DNA from: Raoultibacter massiliensis
GTDB lineage: Bacteria > Actinomycetota > Coriobacteriia > Coriobacteriales > Eggerthellaceae
NCBI RefSeq assembly: GCF_900199545.1
Contig: NZ_LT962671.1
Coordinates: 356,398-420,397, forward strand
Direction: 5' to 3'
Length of the DNA: 64,000 bases
Made by a program: the position numbers and the translations under genes. Below the pieces are notes generated by a model that saw nothing but the letters and a program-made list of their open reading frames with translations, ran no database searches and was not told the DNA's origin. Within the stretch, counting starts at the first letter, position 1. Every line of letters begins with the position of its first letter. Below are positions 45,331 to 53,880 of the stretch, piece by piece.

Positions 45331-45618
45331 ATGGATCAGCAAATTATCACGTATGCGATCGGTCTGGCCGTGGTGGTCGTTTTGGGCGCGAGCTACCTGC
45401 GCTTCAAGCGGCACGAAGGGGAAGGCGAAGCCGAATCCTCGACGAGCATCAAGCAGACCATGGCCGAGGCTCGGGAATACTTCGGCATATCGCCAAAAGA
45501 CGAGGACGATCGTCTGGCTCGAACGCTCGATCTGACGCCCATGAAGATGCTTTCGGGTGTGTTTGCACCTCCGCGTAAAAAGAAATCGTTGCAGGATGAG
45601 AAGAAGGAAAAGGAGTGA
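45331..45618 (+). CDS. Small single-pass membrane protein between two transporters (95 aa)
   Basis: It has one N-terminal hydrophobic helix (IITYAIGLAVVVVLGASYL, about residues 5-23), then a charged cytoplasmic-type region ending in a Lys/Glu-rich tail. AAAGGAAAAAGG lies before the ATG. It is 25 bases after the first DASS gene and 52 bases before the second, so the three form an operon. It may be an accessory subunit of one or both carriers; no family is recognised. Confidence 0.82.
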   Translation: MDQQIITYAIGLAVVVVLGASYLRFKRHEGEGEAESSTSIKQTMAEAREYFGISPKDEDDRLARTLDLTPMKMLSGVFAPPRKKKSLQDEKKEKE

Positions 45619-45670
45619 TTGGGAAAGGAATTCGTCAAGGCATCTGTTCACTGAGATTGGAAGGGGAATT

Positions 45671-47113
45671 ATGAGTAAAGAAGCGGCTGTGCCAGCGGGT
45701 ACAGCAAAGAAGGGCCTGACCAAGCGCCTCGTTGGTTTTGTGCTCGGAATCGTCGTTTTGGTTGCGGCGATGATGATCCCGGGAAACGAAGAACTCTCCC
45801 ACGAGGCCATCATGTCGCTGGGCATCCTGCTGTTCGCCGTGGTGTTTTGGATTTTCGATACGCTGCCGGTGGGCGTGACCGGTCTTCTGGGTGCCATTTT
45901 GCTCGTGGTGCTCGGCGTTGTGCCTGATTTCGCGACGGCGTGGAGCGGGTTTACCGCCTCGACCGTGTGGTTCATCTTCGGCGTGTTCGTGATGACAGCC
46001 ATTATGATCAAGACGACGCTTGGCCGCCGCTTGGTGCGCGGGCTCGTGTCGAAGGCGGGCACCAAGTCGAAGTCTGTTGTTTTGGCATACATGATCGCTA
46101 CGGCCATCGTGTCCATGTTCATGACCGATACCGGCGCGGTTGCCGTGGGCATGGCGCTTGCGCTGCCGTTCCTCAACGCGATCAACGCAAAGGAAAAGAA
46201 GAAGAATCTCGGGCGCTGCTTGGCGATAGGCATTGCGTTTGCGGCCATCATCGGCGGCTTCATCACGCCGTTCGGCCACTCGCTCAACATCCTGTGCGCT
46301 GGATTGCTTACCTCCGCGTATGGCGTCACCATCGGATTCTTCGAGTGGGTCATCCCCGGCCTCATCATCGCCGTCATCATGATTCCCGTTTTGTGGGTAA
46401 TCCTGTGCAAGGTGTTCCCGCCCGAGGATCTTTCGCCCGAAGAAGCGGCGCTTGTCGCCGACAAGGACGATGCGCCCATGACCGCTCTGGATAAGAAGTC
46501 GCTCGTTTACATGATCGTGCTCATCGCGGGCTTCGTTGCAGGCAACTGGGTTCCCGTCCTTTCGAACGTGAACGTCATCATGATCATGCTGGCTGTTGCG
46601 TTTGTTCCCGGCATCGACATCCTCAACTGGAAAGAATTCCAGGATGCGGAGGGCTGGGGCGTTGTCCTCATGGTCGGCGGCGTCATGTGTATGGCGAACG
46701 CCGCAGCTTCGACGGGTGCTGCGGCCTATATGGTCAACCTGTTCCTGAATAGCGGAATCATGGGCATCAACACGCTGCTTGCGCTCATTATCATCATGGC
46801 GGTCGCCTACCTGGTCCATACGGTCGTTCCCGCGGCGCCGGCGCTTTGCGCCCTGTTCGTACCTCCGGTCATGGGCTTCTGCGTTGCATCGGGCATTTCT
46901 CCGGCTATTTTCGCCATGCTGATGGCATCGGTTACGGCGGGCAGCTTCTTGCTTCCTCTGAGTCCGCCCATGATGGTTTCGTACAGCGAGGGCTATTACA
47001 CGACCTCGGAGCTTACGAAAGCGGGCTGGCTGAGTTCGGTGGTGTACGTGCTCGTCGAGGTTTTGGTGCTGTATTTCATCGGCGGCATGCTGCTGCCCAT
47101 CGTTGCGGCGTAA
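45671..47113 (+). CDS. DASS/SLC13-family anion transporter (480 aa)
   Basis: It carries SMFMTDTGAVAVGMALALPFL, FVPGIDILNWKEFQ, and an SVTAGSFLLPLSPPMMVSYSEGYY segment near the C-terminus, all paralleled in the 43770 gene. About 11-12 hydrophobic segments are present. A GGAAGGGG site precedes the ATG. It is probably a duplicate that has diverged in specificity. The amidohydrolase gene downstream has a terminator-like hairpin before it, so it may be transcribed separately. Confidence 0.9.
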   Translation: MSKEAAVPAGTAKKGLTKRLVGFVLGIVVLVAAMMIPGNEELSHEAIMSLGILLFAVVFWIFDTLPVGVTGLLGAILLVVLGVVPDFATAWSGFTASTVWFIFGVFVMTAIMIKTTLGRRLVRGLVSKAGTKSKSVVLAYMIATAIVSMFMTDTGAVAVGMALALPFLNAINAKEKKKNLGRCLAIGIAFAAIIGGFITPFGHSLNILCAGLLTSAYGVTIGFFEWVIPGLIIAVIMIPVLWVILCKVFPPEDLSPEEAALVADKDDAPMTALDKKSLVYMIVLIAGFVAGNWVPVLSNVNVIMIMLAVAFVPGIDILNWKEFQDAEGWGVVLMVGGVMCMANAAASTGAAAYMVNLFLNSGIMGINTLLALIIIMAVAYLVHTVVPAAPALCALFVPPVMGFCVASGISPAIFAMLMASVTAGSFLLPLSPPMMVSYSEGYYTTSELTKAGWLSSVVYVLVEVLVLYFIGGMLLPIVAA

Positions 47114-47146
47114 GCGCAGCCGAGCTTCCATATTGTGTTCTTCGAG

Positions 47147-47179
47147 AGCTGCAGCCCGATTAGGCGTCGGGTTGCAGCT
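47147..47179 (+). terminator. Hairpin after the DASS operon
   Basis: AGCTGCAGCCCGA pairs with TCGGGTTGCAGCT (one G-U pair) across a 7-base loop; TCTTC follows. Confidence 0.6.
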
Positions 47180-47215
47180 TCTTCGGTTACCATGCGCTAT
47201 GAAAGGATGGTTCCC

Positions 47216-48454
47216 ATGCTTGCGTTCGTACATGCGAATTTGATCGATGGCACCGGGAGGGATCCCCGGCCGTGCTCTACCGTTTTGATCCAAGGCGGGT
47301 CGATAATCGCCGCAGGAGCCGACGTCGATGTTCCCGTTGGATCCGTTGTCGTCGATTTGCGAGGGAAGACGTTGCTGCCCGGATTCATCGATGCCCATCT
47401 GCATCTCGGCGGATCGGACTCCCTTGATGACCGCATGGGCAACCACGGTCGGCATTTTACTTGGGACTATTCGTACAACATAGCCCGATTGCTGGCTTGG
47501 GGCGTAACGGCGGTTCGCTCCGGGGGCGATTGGACGCCCGAGATCCTTGAGTTTCGCGATGAGGTGGAGGCGGGCGCCGTGCGCGCTCCTCATATCGTCG
47601 CCCCGGGTCGTTTCGTCCAGGCGTACGAAGGGCATCCGCTGAGCACCGTGTACATGAACGACCCCGCCATCATGCAGAATGCCTGCGTGCTCATCCACGA
47701 GGGGGATGGAGCGGACCGCATCGGGGCTTCGGTGCGACGAGCCGTAAGCGAGGGGGTCGATATGGTGAAGGTGTTTTGCGGGGACGACGACAAGCTGCGC
47801 TATCCCGACGATACGACCGTGCCCTCTTTGACTGACGAGCAGCTCCGCCTTGTGGTTCGCTTCGCCCATGAAGCTGGCAAGCGTGTCATGTGCCACATTG
47901 ACGACCTGTGCGACATGGGCAGAGCAGTCGATGCCGGGGTCGATACCGTCGAGCACGTCTGCAATGTGTGCACGGACCCGGATCAGGAGATCGGCGAGGA
48001 GCTTCTCGCCAAACTGGTCGAGCACGGGGTTTGCGTGACGCCGACCATCGTAGCTACCGCAGAGCACGAGGAGCACGGTTTCGCAAACGGGGCGCCTCCC
48101 GTTGCCCCCGCGGCGCGCAGAGCCGTATCCAAGATGATCCAGGCGGGCGTTCGCATCGGGGTGGGAACCGATGCGGGCATCCCGTTCGTTGCATACGGCG
48201 AATCGCTGCACCGCGAAATGCGGGAGCTCGTGGGGTGCGGCATGACGCCGCTGCAGGCTGTTTCTGCGTGCACGGGCGGGAATGCGAAGATTCTGCAGCG
48301 GGATGCGCTTTACGGTACGGTGGAAGCCGGGAAGCTCGCCGACTTGGTCGTTCTCGGCAGCGATCCTTTAGATGACATTGAAAACACGCGCGATATCGCC
48401 CTTGTCATGCGTGCGGGAAGGGTGGTCGTCGACAACGGAATTTTGAGCGAATGA
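47216..48454 (+). CDS. Metal-dependent amidohydrolase (imidazolonepropionase-like, 412 aa)
   Basis: The H61-x-H63 metal site is in GFIDAHLHLGG, a Lys in VDMVKVFCGDD fits the carboxylated lysine position, CHIDD and VEHVCN follow, and GVGTDAGIPF supplies the last Asp. Composite-domain beta strands at both ends fit the amidohydrolase superfamily. GAAAGGATGG upstream supports ATG 47216 over two earlier in-frame ATGs. It could hydrolyse an amide, a lactam or a peptide-like substrate brought in by the neighbouring carriers; this is not determined. Confidence 0.9.
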   Translation: MLAFVHANLIDGTGRDPRPCSTVLIQGGSIIAAGADVDVPVGSVVVDLRGKTLLPGFIDAHLHLGGSDSLDDRMGNHGRHFTWDYSYNIARLLAWGVTAVRSGGDWTPEILEFRDEVEAGAVRAPHIVAPGRFVQAYEGHPLSTVYMNDPAIMQNACVLIHEGDGADRIGASVRRAVSEGVDMVKVFCGDDDKLRYPDDTTVPSLTDEQLRLVVRFAHEAGKRVMCHIDDLCDMGRAVDAGVDTVEHVCNVCTDPDQEIGEELLAKLVEHGVCVTPTIVATAEHEEHGFANGAPPVAPAARRAVSKMIQAGVRIGVGTDAGIPFVAYGESLHREMRELVGCGMTPLQAVSACTGGNAKILQRDALYGTVEAGKLADLVVLGSDPLDDIENTRDIALVMRAGRVVVDNGILSE

Positions 48455-48522
48455 CGGAATCGGTATAATGGGCGGGTGCGCACAACCGAAATACGGGCAG
48501 CATGCATGGTTTGGGGGCCGGT

Positions 48523-49437
48523 GTGAACATAGATCATCTGCGGGAATTCATCTACCTTGCCGAAACGTTGAGCTTCAGCGCGACGGCGAAGCGATTTTAC
48601 GTGAGCCAATCGGTGCTCAGCAAGCACGTTGCATCCATGGAAGAGGAACTCGGCGCCAAGCTGTTCGTGCGCGATAGCCACCATGTCCGTCTCACCAAGA
48701 GCGGCGAGGCCTTTTTGGAAGAGGCGTGTACTATCGTGGGCAGCTACGAGCGCGCTCTGGCGCGTATAACGGCCATCAACCAATCGTACGAATCGGTGGT
48801 GCGGGTCGGGTATCTGCGCAATGCGGCGCGACCGTTCCTCGCCCTGTTCCTGAAGTGGATGAATAAAGAAAAACCCGAGATCAGGGTTTCTCTTTCCTGT
48901 ATGGAGTACGGGGAGCTCTACTCCGCTTTGGCCATGCGCAAGGTTGACCTTGCGCTGGCGATCGATTTGGATACCGATATGAAATCGCGGTGCGATTCGT
49001 TCTTCATCTACGACGATTGCTTCGATGCGATCGTAAGCTACGACCATCCGCTGGCAGCGTTTAAGGACGAGGGGATCGAAGCCGCCCAGCTCGAGGGGCA
49101 ACAGCTGCTGCTTCCCGACCCTTCGGCGTATCCCGGTTTGAGCAATTTCGTCGAGGGGCTGTTGCCTCCGAGCGGTTCTTCCCCCGCGCGCCAGTATTAC
49201 AGCGATGTGGACACGATGTACCTCGATGTGGAAATGGGCAAGTGCGTGGCGTTCTCCTCTGAGCACAACATTCCCGTGTTCGGCGACAAAGCGTGCTTTT
49301 TGCGCATCAACGACAGGCCGTCGTGCTACAGCGTGAACGCCTTGTGGCTCAAGGAGACGAGCGAGGATATCGTTGCGCCGTGCTTGGAAGCGCTCGAGTA
49401 CTGCCGCAATCGACTGGCAACCCAAAAGGACGCCTGA
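48523..49437 (+). CDS. LysR-family transcriptional regulator (304 aa)
   Basis: The N-terminal winged helix-turn-helix begins NIDHLREFIYLAETLSFSAT and continues with FYVSQSVLSKHVASMEEELG, the standard LysR layout. The effector domain shows RKVDLALAIDLD and PLAAFKDEGI segments. The GTG at 48523 follows a GGGGG stretch; an in-frame ATG at 48502 would add seven residues. It probably regulates the amidohydrolase and/or DASS genes on the same strand. The effector is unknown. Confidence 0.9.
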   Translation: MNIDHLREFIYLAETLSFSATAKRFYVSQSVLSKHVASMEEELGAKLFVRDSHHVRLTKSGEAFLEEACTIVGSYERALARITAINQSYESVVRVGYLRNAARPFLALFLKWMNKEKPEIRVSLSCMEYGELYSALAMRKVDLALAIDLDTDMKSRCDSFFIYDDCFDAIVSYDHPLAAFKDEGIEAAQLEGQQLLLPDPSAYPGLSNFVEGLLPPSGSSPARQYYSDVDTMYLDVEMGKCVAFSSEHNIPVFGDKACFLRINDRPSCYSVNALWLKETSEDIVAPCLEALEYCRNRLATQKDA

Positions 49438-49540
49438 CCACCTTTTTGACCCCGTCTTCTATCACATGGGCTTAAGGCCGAACCAGCTCGCGTGCGTTGT
49501 CCTTCCAGGGGGTTGTCGGCGGCGCTGCCTCGTTGCGGCA

Positions 49541-49575
49541 AAAACGCCCCGACCCGCCTTTCGGGCGGGTCGGGG
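49541..49575 (-). terminator. Intrinsic terminator of the minus-strand molybdoenzyme operon (may also serve the LysR gene)
   Basis: CCCCGACCCGCC pairs with GGCGGGTCGGGG across a short loop; on the minus strand it is followed by CGTTTTTGCC. Confidence 0.85.
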
Positions 49576-49613
49576 TACGCATGCGGGTTGTCTTGCGCGC
49601 AAGGCGCGAGCGG

Positions 49614-49853
49614 TTATTGCCCTGGAGCTTTGGGTGCGCCGGGGGCTCCAGGCGGTTTCGGGGCGCCGGGCATGCCGGGGGCGCCTGGAGCTTTGGGTGC
49701 GCCGGGGGCGCTGGGGGCACCCGGGGTTCCGGGTGCGCTCGCTGCGGGCAGTTGAGCCCCGCACTGCGGGCACGTTGCATCGAACTGGCCGCACGTGGCT
49801 CCGCATTCGGGGCATTTCTTATCCGATTCGATTGCTGCTGGTCTGAAACACAT
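49614..49853 (-). CDS. Small zinc-ribbon protein with collagen-like x-x-Pro tail, class B (79 aa)
   Basis: It begins MCFRPAAIESDKK, has CPECGATC...CPQCGAQLP (about residues 14-36), and ends in about 13 three-residue units, mostly G-A-P with K-A-P, G-M-P and K-P-P variants. It starts 10 bases after a class A gene and is the last gene of a four-gene minus-strand operon led by a molybdoenzyme. It places both Cys-rich classes in one transcript. The role is unknown. Confidence 0.83.
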   Translation of the reverse strand: MCFRPAAIESDKKCPECGATCGQFDATCPQCGAQLPAASAPGTPGAPSAPGAPKAPGAPGMPGAPKPPGAPGAPKAPGQ

Positions 49854-49863
49854 GATGATCTTC

Positions 49864-50055
49864 CTATCTCTTGTCGGTGCTTTCCGCTTTCAAAGAGGTG
49901 GCGCGCCCTGGGGGAGCGGGTAGGAACGTTCCGCATTGGGGGCACGCAAGGGCCCGGGCATCGTTTTCGTAGCCGCAAAGCGGGCAGGTGCCAGGCGCAA
50001 GCGGGGGCGCAACCTCACCTGTGCACTTGCCGCATCCGATGCATGTTTGACACAT
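49864..50055 (-). CDS. Small Cys-rich zinc-ribbon protein, class A (63 aa)
   Basis: It begins MCQTCIGCGKCT (C2, C5, C8, C11), then CPLCG...CPQCG (about 24-42) and a LPAPPGRA tail segment like that of the protein at 31216. It lies 61 bases after the 4Fe-4S gene and before the class B gene in the same operon. Confidence 0.82.
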   Translation of the reverse strand: MCQTCIGCGKCTGEVAPPLAPGTCPLCGYENDARALACPQCGTFLPAPPGRATSLKAESTDKR

Positions 50056-50116
50056 ACCGTATCCTTCTCTTCAACGAGTCGCGGCGCCGCCGATCTTCGG
50101 GCGGCGGCGCCGATAT

Positions 50117-50464
50117 TTAGGCTTCCAGGCAGTACAGGACCTGCTTGGGTTTCGAAGCGAGATCCTTCGCGAGGTCTTCCACCTCGCCGAATTTGAGCAC
50201 GTGCGCTTGACAGTGCTTCACGCACGTCGGCTCGGTTCCGCCTTCGGCCATCCGTTTGGCGCACAGGTCGCACAGGTCGGTGAACACGGGCATGTTGATG
50301 TCGGTCCAGGCATCTTCGCCGATCTGGTAGATTCCCTCTTCGTGGATCTTCACCCCGCAGTGGCCTTCGGGGAAATCGGCGTGCGTGGTTTCGACGGCGC
50401 ACGCCATCTCGCACGTGTGGCACCCAGAGCACCATTCGTAATCGATCAGAATTCCCTTTGGCAT
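50117..50464 (-). CDS. Short 4Fe-4S dicluster electron-transfer subunit (115 aa)
   Basis: CSGCHTCEMAC near residue 12 and a C-x2-C-x10-C-x3-C group near residues 68-86 give two quartets. It starts 3 bases after the molybdoenzyme stop. It has no membrane segment. It is the most divergent of the six short partners in its middle part, in step with its catalytic subunit. It is the likely electron donor for the 50468-52828 enzyme. Confidence 0.93.
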   Translation of the reverse strand: MPKGILIDYEWCSGCHTCEMACAVETTHADFPEGHCGVKIHEEGIYQIGEDAWTDINMPVFTDLCDLCAKRMAEGGTEPTCVKHCQAHVLKFGEVEDLAKDLASKPKQVLYCLEA

Positions 50465-50467
50465 CGT

Positions 50468-52828
50468 TTATTCACCAACTTTCGCATAGGAGCCGAGCGG
50501 ATTTGCGAGGGTGTTGTGATCGCCCTGTTCGCATTTGTACACACGGCACAGTACCGTCTTGTAGTTCGAGCCGAAGCCGGAACGGCCGGGATCGTAGGCG
50601 AGCAGCTGGTTGATGTTGTAGTCGTACATGCCGCTGAAGCCGCCGTCTTCCCATCCGGCTTGTTCGGGCATCCACCAGCCATGATCTGTCGAGCAGTAGC
50701 GCGGATCGAGGGCCTCGGTCAATTGCACGCGTCGCTTTGCACGGCCGCGATGGTTTTCCACCCACACCCAATCGCCTTCTGCGATGCCGTACTGCTCGGC
50801 GGCCTTGGGGTGCATCTGCAAAACGGGGTCGGGCCGCAGGGCGCGCAAGCGAGGCACCTGGCGATGCTCGGAATGGAAGAGCGACCAGGTGCGGGCGCCC
50901 GTGGTCAGGATAAGGGGGTATTCGGCATACATTTCAGGGTCGGCGATGGGGCCGGGGGAGGGTTCGTCGAAGCTCGGCACGCACTCGATGCCGATCTGGT
51001 TGAAGTAGGACGACCACAGCTCGATGCGTCCGGTCGCCGTCTGGAAGCCCGGCTGTCCGTCGGCGCGCAGAAGGCCCTTCTCGTATTTCTTGTACTCGAA
51101 GTCGAGGTAGGTCGGGGCCGCCTCGCGCAGCTCCTCGAACGTCATATCCATGCCTTCGAGGATGTGGGAGAACATTTCCTCCTCGGTGTCCCACGGGTAG
51201 AACTCGGGGCAGATGCGCTTGCCGATTTCGAGGTTGATCACCATGTCGGACTTCGCTTCGCCCACCTGTATAGCCTTGTTGATGGTCTCTCCGCGCTGCA
51301 CGCCGTCGCCGATGCGGATGCCGTTGCGCTCCGCGAACGTGCATGCGGGCAGAAAGACGTCGGCGAGCGCCTGCACCGTCGGGGTCATGTACAGGTCGAC
51401 CGAAACGATGAATTCGAGCTTCTTGAGCGCGTTGTAGGTGCGGCGCGTGTCGGGCGAGGAGTTGATGAGCGGGTTGGTGGTTTGCAGCCAGCCGGCTTTC
51501 AGCGGGTAATCGTTGCCCAGCTCGTCTTTGCCGGTTTCGAGGCATTCGATCGTCACGTCGGTCGAGGCGTTCTTGAAGCCGTAGCGGTACAGCGGGTACT
51601 TGTGGATGCCGAGTCGCTTTTCCTTCTGCTCGTCGGAGAGGTTTTCGCCGCCCCAGCCAGCATAGTAGGGAAGGATCGACGGCGGTGCGATCATGCCGCC
51701 GGGCACATCGACGTTGCCGGTGATCTGGAAGATGGCCGAAAGCGCCTGGCATGCGGGAACCGCTTCCCTGCTCATGTCGACGGAAACGCCCCATTGCATG
51801 ATCATGCCGTCGGCGTTCGCGATCATGCGGGCGGCCTCGACGATCTTATCGGGGGTCACCCAGCAGATTTCAGCGGTCTTTTCGGCGGTGTAGGGTTCGC
51901 ATGCCTCTTTGAGCTGATCGAAGCCGTAGCACCAGCAGTCGACGAACTCTTTGTCGTAGATCTCCTCTTCGATCATGACGTGCAGGATGCCCATGGCGAG
52001 CGCGGCGTCGGTACCGGGGCGCAGGGGCAGAAAGATCTCTGCCTTGGTGCCGAGCCACGTCATCTTCGGGTCGACCGAGATGATTTTCGAACCGCGCTTC
52101 ATGCAGTCGACGACCCAGTGGCCGTACAGGCCGTCGGAGTTGGACACGATGGGGTTGTTTCCCCAGAGGATGATGCATTCGGGCGTTTTCCAGCGCGGGT
52201 CATCGTAGCGCTTCGTGAACTGCTGGGAGTAATCTCCCACCCAAAACGAACCCGAGGTGCACATGGAAGAAGCGATGCGCGGCACGAAGCAGGCGCAGCC
52301 TGAAAGGGCGAATACGACGTTGGGGCTTCCGAAAGACCAGGCGAGGTGGCTGATCCATGGAGCGATGTCGCGGCCGGTTCCTTTGAAGAACAGCACCGAT
52401 TGCGCGCCGAACTCTTCCTTGTACGCCAAGAACTTCTCGGCGATCAGGTCGTACGCCTCATCCCAGGTGATGCGTTGCCAAGCATCTTTGCCGCGATCCT
52501 TCGGATCGCGCTTCATGGGGTAGACGACGCGGTTTTCGTTGTAGGCGGATTCCATCAGATCGAGGCAGCGCACGCAAAGGCGCCCCTCGTTGAACGGGTT
52601 GTCCGGGTCGCCTTCGACTTTGACGAGCTTGCCGTCCTTATCGGTGTACATGAGCAGGCCGCAGCCAAGGTGGCAGCCAGGGCCCGACCATGCGCTTCCG
52701 CGCGTTACCGTGTATTCGCCCTCCTGGTAGCGCCAAGGCTTATCGTGCTCGACGTACTCGTACTTGTCGGGGCGGCCGATTTTCTCCCCCGTGTGTCTCT
52801 CGTGGGAGACGTCCTTGAGATCAGCCAA
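50468..52828 (-). CDS. Molybdopterin oxidoreductase, DMSO reductase family, catalytic subunit (786 aa, TTG start)
   Basis: The reading frame opens with TTG after an AAAGGAGAGAG site; no better ATG is near. It has no Tat signal. The cluster site is C52-x3-C56 and C85-x2-C88. A KGTGRDIAPW loop and LSGCACFVPR follow, with the second Cys the likely Mo ligand. The C-terminal domain has LFHSEHRQ and DHGWWMPE (a Met where the others have Phe). It leads an operon with the 4Fe-4S partner and two Cys-rich proteins. A promoter is predicted at 52952-52980. It may be a dehydroxylase or other reductase; the substrate is unknown. Confidence 0.93.
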   Translation of the reverse strand: MADLKDVSHERHTGEKIGRPDKYEYVEHDKPWRYQEGEYTVTRGSAWSGPGCHLGCGLLMYTDKDGKLVKVEGDPDNPFNEGRLCVRCLDLMESAYNENRVVYPMKRDPKDRGKDAWQRITWDEAYDLIAEKFLAYKEEFGAQSVLFFKGTGRDIAPWISHLAWSFGSPNVVFALSGCACFVPRIASSMCTSGSFWVGDYSQQFTKRYDDPRWKTPECIILWGNNPIVSNSDGLYGHWVVDCMKRGSKIISVDPKMTWLGTKAEIFLPLRPGTDAALAMGILHVMIEEEIYDKEFVDCWCYGFDQLKEACEPYTAEKTAEICWVTPDKIVEAARMIANADGMIMQWGVSVDMSREAVPACQALSAIFQITGNVDVPGGMIAPPSILPYYAGWGGENLSDEQKEKRLGIHKYPLYRYGFKNASTDVTIECLETGKDELGNDYPLKAGWLQTTNPLINSSPDTRRTYNALKKLEFIVSVDLYMTPTVQALADVFLPACTFAERNGIRIGDGVQRGETINKAIQVGEAKSDMVINLEIGKRICPEFYPWDTEEEMFSHILEGMDMTFEELREAAPTYLDFEYKKYEKGLLRADGQPGFQTATGRIELWSSYFNQIGIECVPSFDEPSPGPIADPEMYAEYPLILTTGARTWSLFHSEHRQVPRLRALRPDPVLQMHPKAAEQYGIAEGDWVWVENHRGRAKRRVQLTEALDPRYCSTDHGWWMPEQAGWEDGGFSGMYDYNINQLLAYDPGRSGFGSNYKTVLCRVYKCEQGDHNTLANPLGSYAKVGE

Positions 52829-53142
52829 CTCTCTCTCCTTTCTCGTCCTGTCTTGCTTAAGCGAGCGCGGCGTCTTCGCTGCGTCTGCGAGGATGCGACC
52901 GTGCGTCGCGCCCCGTAAGCGCCGAAGGGCGCGGCAGCAGTCGAGCTCTTGCTGTTAAGTGTAGGAAGGAAACGGGTCAACTCGCGTTTCGTTAAATGAA
53001 AGGAGTATTCCAAAAAGGAAAGTGATTATTCACGGGGCCGCCGATCCGAAAGAACGCCTCGAACCGACGGGGCATGTAAAGGATTTGACCGCTCGCGGCA
53101 GTGTGCTGCAGAAATCTGCGTTGGGGAGCGCCGCTTTTCCGG
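52829..53142. other. Intergenic region (314 bp) with the promoter of the minus-strand molybdoenzyme operon
   Basis: It contains the predicted promoter at 52952-52980. No gene or clear regulator site is seen besides that. Confidence 0.5.
52952..52980 (-). promoter_or_regulatory. Predicted promoter of the 52828 molybdoenzyme operon
   Basis: On the minus strand TTGACC (52980-52975) and TAACAG (52957-52952) are 17 bases apart. The -35 box is good, the -10 box weak. It implies a leader of about 115 nt. Confidence 0.4.
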
Positions 53143-53610
53143 CTAGACCGCCCAGCGTTTCAGCGTAGCCAGGTGCATGCGCAGTATAGCCCTCGCCTCA
53201 TCCTCGGAGTACGACGAGCCGTTCTGGGCGTTGAACTCGTCGAGAAAGCAAAGGTTCGTCTCGATCATCTCTTCTATGGTTTTGTCGGCATCGGTAAAAG
53301 AGCCGTTTTGATAGCAGTGCGAGCAGTATTCGACGTTCGTGCTTCCGTCGGCCTCGGTAGCCAAGTCCTCTGTGGCAAGAAGCGTCATCGAACAGCTTTG
53401 GCAAACCGCGGGCTCGTCACCTCCAAGAAGGCTGTTGATCGATACGCGGAATTTCTCCGAGATGAGCTTGAGCGTTTCCGGGTTCGGTGTGGTTTTCCCT
53501 GTCTCCCACCGAGAGACGGCTTGGCGCGTTACGAACAGCTTTTCGGCCATTTCGTCTTGCGTGAGTCCGTTTTCGGCTCTCAGGTTGGCAAGAATCTCTT
53601 TCGTTTCCAT
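53143..53610 (-). CDS. XRE-family regulator with C-terminal zinc-ribbon (155 aa)
   Basis: Residues about 5-60 are a helix-turn-helix (LTQDEMAEKLFVTRQAVSRWETG). After residue 70 a CQSC...CSHC zinc-ribbon and the helical TIEEMIETNLCFLDEFN segment match the putative zinc-ribbon domain often fused to such regulators. The ATG at 53610 was chosen because the N-terminus then matches the family; a longer frame extends into non-coding sequence. It stands alone and may respond to metal or redox stress. Confidence 0.88.
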   Translation of the reverse strand: METKEILANLRAENGLTQDEMAEKLFVTRQAVSRWETGKTTPNPETLKLISEKFRVSINSLLGGDEPAVCQSCSMTLLATEDLATEADGSTNVEYCSHCYQNGSFTDADKTIEEMIETNLCFLDEFNAQNGSSYSEDEARAILRMHLATLKRWAV

Positions 53611-53880
53611 GATCGGAGCGCTCCTCTGCTCGGGTGGTTTCGGTTCGCGTGTTTGCATGGAACGAGTATACGGTGATTCGAGAGCGAAGGATAGCAACGG
53701 GGTGTTGCTTTGCGGCATATAGTGCTGCCATCATATTGTTTCCCACGCGGCTTGGTGCGCCACCCTTTTATTGGATGGGCGGGGCTGGGTGGAGCCGTCG
53801 TTGTCTGCTCTTTTTGGTTGAGGCATTCGAGTTTACTGTGCAAGGAGTGCGATACGCGATTTGCCACAGGCTGTCCCTGC

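Noticed and set aside
45635..48211. An 858-codon minus-strand open frame, the longest antisense frame seen
   Set aside because: It spans a DASS carrier and an amidohydrolase that both have intact motifs and ribosome sites.
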